Both the position numbers and the translations under genes were made by a program. 5,391 bases of DNA. It comes from Kouleothrix aurantiaca (GTDB lineage: Bacteria > Chloroflexota > Chloroflexia > Chloroflexales > Roseiflexaceae). The DNA lies in NCBI GenBank assembly GCA_001399705.1, contig LJCR01000197.1:1-5391 (forward strand). The letters run 5' to 3'. The notes beneath the pieces were generated by a model. It did no database searches. It was not told the origin of the DNA and saw only the letters and a program-made list of their open reading frames with translations. Shown here piece after piece: positions 1 to 3,968 of the stretch (within the stretch, counting starts at the first letter, position 1; the number at the start of each line of letters is the position of its first letter).

Positions 1-12
1 GGGCGCTGGAGC

Positions 13-22
13 GGGGGGGGGG
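13..22. repeat. Run of ten G
   Basis: Ten consecutive G residues lie in a very G-rich leader that also contains GGG and GGGG runs within the first 30 bases. Such runs slip during replication and sequencing, so the length may vary or be an assembly error. No coding role can be shown, because all three plus-strand frames from the window edge reach a stop by about position 77. Confidence 0.8.
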
Positions 23-27
23 CGCGG

Positions 28-83
28 GGCGGACGGCAGTAGGTAGTAGGCAGTGGGCAGTGGGCGGTAGGAAGTAGACGGTA
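28..83. repeat. Degenerate heptanucleotide tandem array, consensus GGYAGTR
   Basis: From 35 the sequence parses without gaps into seven 7-base units: GGCAGTA, GGTAGTA, GGCAGTG, GGCAGTG, GGCGGTA, GGAAGTA and GACGGTA. A weaker unit, GGCGGAC, precedes them at 28-34. This is a short tandem repeat similar in style to the heptamer repeats of filamentous cyanobacteria and Chloroflexota. It contains stops in every plus-strand frame and looks intergenic. Confidence 0.75.
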
Positions 84-122
84 GTTCAGAAATTTTCGGT
101 TTGGGGCCAGCAGCGAGGTCGC

Positions 123-153
123 GCGGCTACTCCTTCGGGGGTGGCCGCTTTTT
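123..153 (+). terminator. Rho-independent terminator, 11-bp stem with UUCG loop
   Basis: An 11-bp stem (123-133 with 138-148, two G-T wobbles and no mismatch) closes on a TTCG tetraloop at 134-137. It is followed at once by TTTTTATTT (149-157). This is a textbook intrinsic terminator for transcription on the plus strand. It presumably ends an upstream transcript whose gene lies outside the window. It stands only 15 bases before the start codon at 169, so the following genes rely on read-through or on a promoter overlapping the hairpin. Such hairpins between phage late genes are common. Confidence 0.85.
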
Positions 154-168
154 ATTTGGGGTTACGAG

Positions 169-357
169 ATGGCAGTTGAAATGATTGGGCTGCGCGGCGA
201 TGTCGAGCGGATCGAAACGCGGCAGCTGGAGCTGATTACGGATGTATCGAAGTTACTGCGGCGCGTGGATTGGCTGCTGGTTGCCGTGTTGGCGCTTGGC
301 GTGGGTTCGATGGTGTGGTCGTTCGTGGTGTTTGTCGTTGTTCTTATCCGATTGTAG
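169..357 (+). CDS. Small phage-type membrane protein (XhlA/holin-like layout)
   Basis: This 62-residue protein has an N-terminal charged amphipathic helix (about residues 7-32, with alternating hydrophobic and Asp/Glu/Arg positions that could form a short coiled coil). One long hydrophobic segment follows (about 35-60, very rich in Val, Leu, Ala and Trp). Helix plus C-terminal membrane anchor is the layout of the XhlA/haemolysin-like proteins that accompany phage holins, and of many small phage membrane proteins; no diagnostic motif confirms that. The ATG at 169 follows a GGGGT stretch (158-162) at six bases, a moderate ribosome binding site; Met at 181 is a possible later start. The next small membrane gene begins 13 bases after the stop and the terminase pair lies downstream, so a lysis or membrane role in a phage cassette is inferred from context only. 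Confidence 0.6.
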   Translation: MAVEMIGLRGDVERIETRQLELITDVSKLLRRVDWLLVAVLALGVGSMVWSFVVFVVVLIRL

Positions 358-370
358 CGAGGTAATGAGC

Positions 371-481
371 ATGTCTGGTAATGGCCTGGTAACAGCGTTT
401 TTCGTTGTGGCGGCGATCTGCGGAGCGCTGGCCGGCGTGGTCACAGTAGCGGCGCTGCGGGTGATGGGAGCATTGAAATAG
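371..481 (+). CDS. Very small single-span membrane peptide
   Basis: A 36-residue peptide beginning MSGNGLVTAFFVV. It is a single hydrophobic helix (about residues 6-31, Ala/Val/Leu/Gly-rich with one Cys) ending in a short basic tail with Arg and Lys. An in-frame ATG lies six bases earlier at 365, but GAGG (359-362) is eight bases before the ATG at 371 and only two before 365, so 371 is preferred. The stop TAG (479-481) shares its last base with the palindromic repeat that follows. It is coupled closely to the preceding small membrane gene, which suggests a pair; a holin/antiholin-like or other phage membrane role is possible. No family is recognised, and its short length means the reading frame could be chance, although the ribosome site and spacing argue for a gene. 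Confidence 0.5.
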   Translation: MSGNGLVTAFFVVAAICGALAGVVTVAALRVMGALK

Positions 482-515
482 GGCGCATGCAATGCAGGGC
501 GCATGCAATGCGCCC
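481..515. repeat. Palindromic intergenic repeat: half unit plus full hairpin
   Basis: GGGCGCATGCAATGC occurs at 481-495 and again at 497-511. The second copy is completed to a perfect 8-bp hairpin, GGGCGCAT (497-504), loop GCA, ATGCGCCC (508-515). The same design with a different outer sequence, GGCGTAT-GCA-ATACGCC, recurs at 929-945. It is a REP-like intergenic palindrome. No T-tract follows, so terminator function is not supported. The remaining bases to the next gene hold only that gene's ribosome binding site. Confidence 0.8.
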
Positions 516-556
516 GTACTGCGCCAGGAAGCGGCAGGCTCTGCTGGCCTGATAGC

Positions 557-563
557 AGGAGAG
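557..563 (+). promoter_or_regulatory. Ribosome binding site fixing a GTG start
   Basis: AGGAGAG lies seven bases before the GTG at 571. It is the strongest Shine-Dalgarno match in the left half of the window and decides the non-ATG start of the small-terminase-like gene. Confidence 0.8.
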
Positions 564-570
564 ATTTCAC

Positions 571-825
571 GTGGGACGCTTTGAGAAGGGCAAAAGTGGA
601 AACCCAGCAGGGCGCGCGCCGCGCGTAGTTGAGGCTGCACAGCGCTCGGTGCTGCTGGAGCTGTTCGATGAGCGCGCCGAGCGCCGCGTGATCGCGGGGA
701 TGATCGAGGCGGCGGCGGGTGGCGATGTGGGCGCGTTTAAGGCGCTGTATGAGCGGAAGTATGGGAAAGTGAAGGACGTGGTGGAAGAGAAGAACGAGGT
801 TGTGGTGACGGTGGAGTACGAATAG
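571..825 (+). CDS. Terminase small subunit-like protein (DUF5681-type GNPAGR motif)
   Basis: An 84-residue protein with a GTG start. Residues 4-15 (FEKGKSGNPAGR) match the F-x-x-G-x-SGNP-x-GR signature I associate with the DUF5681 family, often annotated as phage DNA-packaging or terminase small subunit-like proteins. The middle is a charged helical stretch (about 20-50). A second segment, GDVGAFKALYERKYGK (51-66), resembles the helix-turn region ending in YGK seen in the same proteins. The tail is acidic and beta-prone (VVVTVEYE). It would bind the phage packaging-initiation DNA and hand it to the large subunit. The large terminase begins 142 bases downstream on the same strand, the classical small-then-large order, which strengthens the call. 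The intervening gap is unusually long for a terminase pair and is filled with repeats. An alternative is a general small DNA-binding protein of a mobile element. Confidence 0.72.
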   Translation: MGRFEKGKSGNPAGRAPRVVEAAQRSVLLELFDERAERRVIAGMIEAAAGGDVGAFKALYERKYGKVKDVVEEKNEVVVTVEYE

Positions 826-826
826 A

Positions 827-861
827 CGACCGACGACCGACGACTGACCACAAACGACTGA
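827..861. repeat. Second heptanucleotide tandem array, consensus CGACYGA
   Basis: Immediately after the stop at 825 the sequence runs as CGACCGA, CGACCGA, CGACTGA, CCACAAA and CGACTGA, five in-phase 7-base units, one of them diverged. The period equals that of the array at 28-83, but the unit sequence is different and not its complement. It is low-complexity intergenic filler typical of a repeat-rich genome. Confidence 0.75.
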
Positions 862-886
862 CCCTTCGACACGCTCAGGGCAGGCC
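862..886. repeat. CCTTCGACACGCTCAGGG interspersed repeat, copy 1
   Basis: CCCTTCGACACGCTCAGGGC is a short dispersed repeat that I recall from many bacterial genomes. Its reverse-strand translation gives the spurious CPERVEG peptide seen in mis-called proteins. A diverged second copy is at 2256-2278, so the two copies bracket the large terminase gene in the same orientation. No function is established from the sequence. Confidence 0.7.
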
Positions 887-911
887 GACGACAAAAAAGA
901 AGATCAGCAGC

Positions 912-962
912 GGAACGCGCGATCCGTTGGCGTATGCAATACGCCGATACAAGGAACGCGCG
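912..962. repeat. Palindrome flanked by 10-base direct repeats (insertion-like)
   Basis: GGAACGCGCG occurs at 912-921 and again at 953-962. Exactly between lies a 31-base segment centred on the perfect hairpin GGCGTAT (929-935), loop GCA, ATACGCC (939-945). This is what a miniature palindromic element with a target-site duplication would look like. Removing one direct repeat plus the insert restores a continuous leader running into the terminase ATG. The right copy is part of AACGCGCGTT (955-964), itself a perfect palindrome. The right flank also carries AAGGA (951-955), the only ribosome-site candidate for the terminase, at a loose 12-base spacing. Confidence 0.6.
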
Positions 963-967
963 TTTTT

Positions 968-2191
968 ATGCCTCAGATTTCGCTGAAATTACGACGCCCG
1001 CACGATGGGCAAACAAAGATTTATCAGGGGATGCGCCGCTTCAATGTGGTGAGCTGCGGGCGGCGCTTCGGGAAAACGATTATTGGCACCAACCTGCTGC
1101 TCGAAGCGGCCTTGGAGGGGCTGCCGGTGGCGTGGGCCTCGCCGACGTACAAGATGCTGCTGGAGGTGTGGCGCGATTTCCTCCAGCTCGCGGCTCCTGT
1201 CATTGCCAAGAATGGGGTCGACAAGCAGAACAAGCGCATCACGCTGATCACTGGCGCGGTAGTGGATTTCTGGTCGTTGGCGAGCGCGGATTCAATCCGT
1301 GGGCGGAAGTATCGGCGGTTCATCATCGACGAGGCGGCGATGGACGGCGCGCTGCTGGACCATTGGAACCTGGTGATCAGGGCCACGCTCGCGGACTACA
1401 AGGGCGATGCGTTTTTTCTGAGCACGCCGAAGGGCAGGAATGGGTTTTGGAGCCTGTTCCAGCTGGGGCTGGATAGCGCACAGGGCGATTGGGCGGCGTT
1501 TCAGATGCCGACGGTCACAAACCCGCATATCGACCCTGACGAGATCGAGAGCATGCGGGCCTCGGTGCCGGAGATTGTGTTTATTCAGGAATTTTTGGCG
1601 CAGTTTGTCGACGACAACGCCGGGCTGTTTCGCAAGGTCATGGCTGCAGCGATTGCGGAGGGGCAGGCCGCGCCGGTCGCGGGGCATTCGTATGTGTTCG
1701 GTGTCGACTGGGGCAGGAGCGGCGACTACACGGTGATCAGCGTGGTGGATGTGGACACACAGGAGCAGGTAGCGCTGGATCGGTTCAACCAGGTGGATTA
1801 CGAATTGCAGCTCGGCCGCCTCGACGCGTTGTATCGTACGTTCAAGCCGCGGCTGATTGTGGCCGAGGCGAACAACATGGGCGGGCCGCTGGTCGAGCAG
1901 CTACGCGGGCGCTACCCGGTGCAGCCGTTTGTGACGACGAACGCCACGAAGAAGGAGATTATCGACGACCTGGCGCTGGGGATGGAGCAAGGGTGCTTTC
2001 GGATACTCAACGACGCGGTGCAGATTGGGGAATTACTCTCGTTTGAGCAGACGCGGCTGCCGAGCGGACTGTGGCGATATGCGGCGGCAGGCAATGGCCA
2101 TGACGATACGGTGATGGCGCTGGCGCTGGCGAAGCACGCAGCGAACGTGACGCCGGCGGTGGGCGGGAATGTGGGGGTGTGGAAGCGGTAA
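968..2191 (+). CDS. terL: Phage terminase large subunit (ATPase-nuclease DNA-packaging motor)
   Basis: A 407-residue packaging motor that uses ATP to drive phage DNA into the prohead and cuts the concatemer at start and end. Seen in the sequence: a Walker A-type loop CGRRFGKT (residues 30-37), Walker B FIIDE (118-122, catalytic Glu122), and the coupling motif FLSTPKG (150-156). The C-terminal RNase H-like nuclease has Asp247 in GVDWG, Glu300 in LIVAE and the Asp379-Asp380 pair in GHDDTVMAL. All expected acidic residues are present, so it looks catalytically intact. It belongs to the Terminase_6-type families and sits at the short end of the usual length range. The ATG at 968 gives a natural N-terminus ahead of the adenine-binding region (DGQTKIYQ, 13-20). 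The nearest ribosome-site candidate, AAGGA at 951-955, is distant. A small-subunit-like gene precedes it. No portal gene follows; a convergent WD40 gene does. Confidence 0.95.
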   Translation: MPQISLKLRRPHDGQTKIYQGMRRFNVVSCGRRFGKTIIGTNLLLEAALEGLPVAWASPTYKMLLEVWRDFLQLAAPVIAKNGVDKQNKRITLITGAVVDFWSLASADSIRGRKYRRFIIDEAAMDGALLDHWNLVIRATLADYKGDAFFLSTPKGRNGFWSLFQLGLDSAQGDWAAFQMPTVTNPHIDPDEIESMRASVPEIVFIQEFLAQFVDDNAGLFRKVMAAAIAEGQAAPVAGHSYVFGVDWGRSGDYTVISVVDVDTQEQVALDRFNQVDYELQLGRLDALYRTFKPRLIVAEANNMGGPLVEQLRGRYPVQPFVTTNATKKEIIDDLALGMEQGCFRILNDAVQIGELLSFEQTRLPSGLWRYAAAGNGHDDTVMALALAKHAANVTPAVGGNVGVWKR

Positions 2192-2235
2192 GGGCCGACA
2201 CGTAGATCATAAAGGGCCGACACGTAGGTCGGCCC
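2192..2235. repeat. GCCGACACGTA repeat: half unit plus full hairpin
   Basis: Directly after the terminase stop, GGGCCGACACGTAG occurs at 2192-2205 and again at 2214-2227. The second copy continues to GTCGGCCC, forming a perfect 8-bp hairpin (2214-2221 with 2228-2235, loop ACGTAG). The same family appears as a three-unit array at 3893-3967, so copies flank the WD40 gene. No T-tract follows. The hairpin may still protect or end the terminase mRNA, but that is inference. Confidence 0.8.
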
Positions 2236-2255
2236 GGACGTGAGGGTGCGGGCAA

Positions 2256-2278
2256 CCTTCGACACACTCAGAGTAGGC
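2256..2278. repeat. CCTTCGACACGCTCAGGG interspersed repeat, copy 2 (diverged)
   Basis: CCTTCGACACACTCAGAGTAGGC differs from the copy at 862-886 by a few substitutions and has the same orientation. It lies in the convergent gap between the terminase and the WD40 gene. Confidence 0.6.
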
Positions 2279-2294
2279 TCCGGTTCGCCGGGGC
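2277..2294. other. UUCG-loop hairpin between convergent genes
   Basis: A 7-bp stem (GCTCCGG with CCGGGGC, one wobble) closes on TTCG at 2284-2287, some 35 bases beyond the stop of the minus-strand WD40 gene and about 85 beyond the terminase stop. It could end transcription from either side, but there is no T-tract in either direction. The rest of the gap up to 2327 shows nothing recognisable. Confidence 0.35.
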
Positions 2295-2327
2295 TGGAGG
2301 CGATGCAGGCGCGAATTGGATACGCGA

Positions 2328-3854
2328 CTATATTGGGACTTCCCAAACTACTACAATGCCATTCGGTGATGCAATGAGGATGTGTGTGCCATCGGGCGAC
2401 CATGCCGTCTGAGTCGCGCGCGCGTAGACATTAAGCTTGGCTTGGAGCGTGCCATCGCCCCCCCACACTTTGGTCGTGTTGTCGTCCGACGTAAGGAAGC
2501 GTGTGCCATCAGGCGACCATGCCGCCTGAGTTACAGCGCCCGTGTGGCCCTCGAGGACTTGAACCGCTTTACCACTTGCTGCGTCCCATATCCTAGCCGT
2601 TTTGTCGTCCGACGTAAGGATGCGTGTGCCATCAGGTGACCATGCCGCCTGAGTTACAGCGCCCGTGTGGCCTTCGAGGATTTGAACCGCTTTACCACTT
2701 GCTGCATCCCATACTCTGGCTGTGCCATCATCTGAGGCGGTGGGAATGAGGTGGCTGCCATCGGGCGACCATGCCGCCTGGGTTACACGAGCGGTATGGC
2801 CCTGGAGCGTAGCCAGTAGCGTGCCGTCGGCCGCCCAGACCTTGGCCGTTCCATCATCTGAGGTGCTGACAATCTGCTGGCCATCAGGCGACCACGCCAC
2901 CTGATTCACACGAGCGGTATGGCCCTGGAGCGTAGCCAGTAGCGTGCCATCGGCCGCCCACACCCTGGCAGTCGTGTCATCCGACGCGGTAACAATATGT
3001 TTGCCATCCGGCGACCATGACGCCCAATTCACACGATCGGTATGACCCTGAAGTGTGAATTGGAACGTGCCATCGGCCGCCCACACCCTGGCAGTCGTGT
3101 CATCAGACGCAGTGACAATATGTTTGCCGTCCGGCGACCATGCCGCCCGATTGACAGCACCTGTATGGCCCCAGAGAGACGTGAGCAGGTTGCCAGTTCG
3201 TGGAACCCATATTGTGGGGTCTATGGCGTCAGCGGATGTTGTGACAATCTGTTTGCTATTGGGTGACCACACTGCGCTTGATAAGTTCTTTTCAATACTT
3301 ATTAAACTAACAGTTTTGACTGTCGTGGCAATGCCAATTGTGGGAGTTATGAGGATAGAAGCTGTGGGAAGGGATGTTGAAAGCAAAGTAGCAGATGGGG
3401 ATTGTTTGAATGGTGCCACTGGCTCATCCTGCACGGGCTTGGGTCGAACGGCAGTATTTAATGCCACGCCAATAAGGAGGGCAATGATGCTTCCGCCAAG
3501 CAGGATGGGTAGAAATTGCAGAGCCTGGTAGATGATCACGGTCCAGATGGGAATACCGAGAAACTTATAGACGCGTTTTTCGCCAATTTGGAGCGGGCGC
3601 AGTGTTTCATCGGCGAGGCGTAGATCGTTGTTAATTTGGGATAGGGCATTTTTGGTTTGCGGAAACGAGGAAAGTGTACCTTGTTCTAATTGATTGGAGA
3701 GCTGCGTAATGCGTTGGCTAATGCTATCAACTTCGACAAGAACATAGGCTGGACAATGCTCGCCAAATTTTGCGACTTGAATTTCGAGCACACGTAGCCG
3801 CTTGGTGTATTCGTCGATCAGTCTGCGAATATGGCGGCTTTCTTCGGCGTTCAT
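2328..3854 (-). CDS. Membrane-anchored WD40 beta-propeller protein with helical N-terminal module
   Basis: A 508-residue protein of unknown role. Residues 1-60 are a charged helical module (RRLIDEYTKRLRVLEIQVAK and the following SISQRITQLSNQLEQ) similar to an N-terminal module I recall in many bacterial conflict and signalling proteins, which usually reads like LLxxHTRRLxxLExQaAxfG. A second helical stretch spans 65-95. A hydrophobic segment at 103-132 is preceded by Lys/Arg, suggesting N-terminus inside. A Ser/Thr/Pro-rich linker (134-180) leads to eight WD repeats with conserved Trp-x-Ser-Pro at W196, W239, W280, W321, W362, W405, W446 and W485 and terminal Trp at 216, 258, 299, 340, 382, 423, 464 and 504. 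The first blade is the most diverged. If the membrane segment crosses once, the propeller lies outside the cytoplasm; two short crossings would keep it inside. The ATG at 3854 has AGGGA four bases upstream. Its neighbour on the same strand is hsdS. Function is probably binding or scaffolding. Confidence 0.85.
   Translation of the reverse strand: MNAEESRHIRRLIDEYTKRLRVLEIQVAKFGEHCPAYVLVEVDSISQRITQLSNQLEQGTLSSFPQTKNALSQINNDLRLADETLRPLQIGEKRVYKFLGIPIWTVIIYQALQFLPILLGGSIIALLIGVALNTAVRPKPVQDEPVAPFKQSPSATLLSTSLPTASILITPTIGIATTVKTVSLISIEKNLSSAVWSPNSKQIVTTSADAIDPTIWVPRTGNLLTSLWGHTGAVNRAAWSPDGKHIVTASDDTTARVWAADGTFQFTLQGHTDRVNWASWSPDGKHIVTASDDTTARVWAADGTLLATLQGHTARVNQVAWSPDGQQIVSTSDDGTAKVWAADGTLLATLQGHTARVTQAAWSPDGSHLIPTASDDGTARVWDAASGKAVQILEGHTGAVTQAAWSPDGTRILTSDDKTARIWDAASGKAVQVLEGHTGAVTQAAWSPDGTRFLTSDDNTTKVWGGDGTLQAKLNVYARATQTAWSPDGTHILIASPNGIVVVWEVPI
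2480..3150 (-). repeat. 123-base tandem repeats encoding WD40 blades
   Basis: The blade-encoding DNA repeats with a fixed offset. The motif around CATGCCGCC starts at 2518, 2641, 2770, 2893, 3016 and 3139; four of the five steps are exactly 123 bases (41 codons) and one is 129. Blades at 2480-2602 and 2603-2725 differ at only a handful of positions. A 41-base stretch is perfectly identical at 2785-2825 and 2908-2948. This marks recent copying of blades within the gene by recombination or slippage, so blade number may differ between strains and be mis-assembled from short reads. Confidence 0.88.
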
Positions 3855-3892
3855 CGCATCCCTAACTTTTTGCCATATGAGTGGATTATGCT

Positions 3893-3967
3893 AAGCCGAC
3901 ACGTAAGGCTGCATTGGGCCGACACGCAGATTGCATTGGGCCGACACGCAGGCCGGCCAGGTCGGTG
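3893..3967. repeat. Three-unit GCCGACACG repeat array
   Basis: Units begin at 3893 (AAGCCGACACGTAAGGCTGCATT), 3916 (GGGCCGACACGCAGATTGCATT) and 3938 (GGGCCGACACGCAGGCCGGCC), spaced 22-23 bases. Only the last unit continues into a complementary arm (GGCCG with CGGCC), now imperfect. It is the same family and layout as 2192-2235. It fills the gap between the hsdS stop and the WD40 start region. No convincing promoter for the WD40 gene stands out here; CATAAT (minus strand of 3885-3890) could be a -10 box, but no matching -35 is visible. Confidence 0.75.
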
Positions 3968-3968
3968 T

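Noticed and set aside
1..77. 3' end of an upstream gene
   Set aside because: All three plus-strand frames stay open for only 13-25 codons through low-complexity DNA, so none can be chosen, although the terminator at 123 implies an upstream transcript.
169..481. Toxin-antitoxin pair
   Set aside because: Both products are hydrophobic single-span proteins; there is no DNA-binding or antisense partner, and the setting is phage-like.
253..894. 213-residue open frame on the minus strand
   Set aside because: It runs antisense across two small membrane genes, a palindromic repeat and the small-terminase-like gene. Its N-terminus is the spurious translation of the CCTTCGACACGCTCAGGG repeat, and it has no domain-like pattern.
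934..1476. 180-residue plus-strand frame overlapping the terminase gene
   Set aside because: It is a shadow of terL in another frame; only the terL frame carries Walker and nuclease motifs.
2214..2235. Rho-independent terminator of the terminase gene
   Set aside because: The hairpin is strong but lacks a T-tract and belongs to a dispersed repeat family, so it is listed as a repeat instead.
3055..3531. 158-residue plus-strand frame antisense to the WD40 gene
   Set aside because: Its apparent repeats are complements of the WD40 blade repeats, with no independent ribosome site or family pattern.
3893..3967. Possible CRISPR array
   Set aside because: Units are only 22-23 bases apart, there are no unique spacers of CRISPR length, the copies diverge, and no cas gene is nearby.
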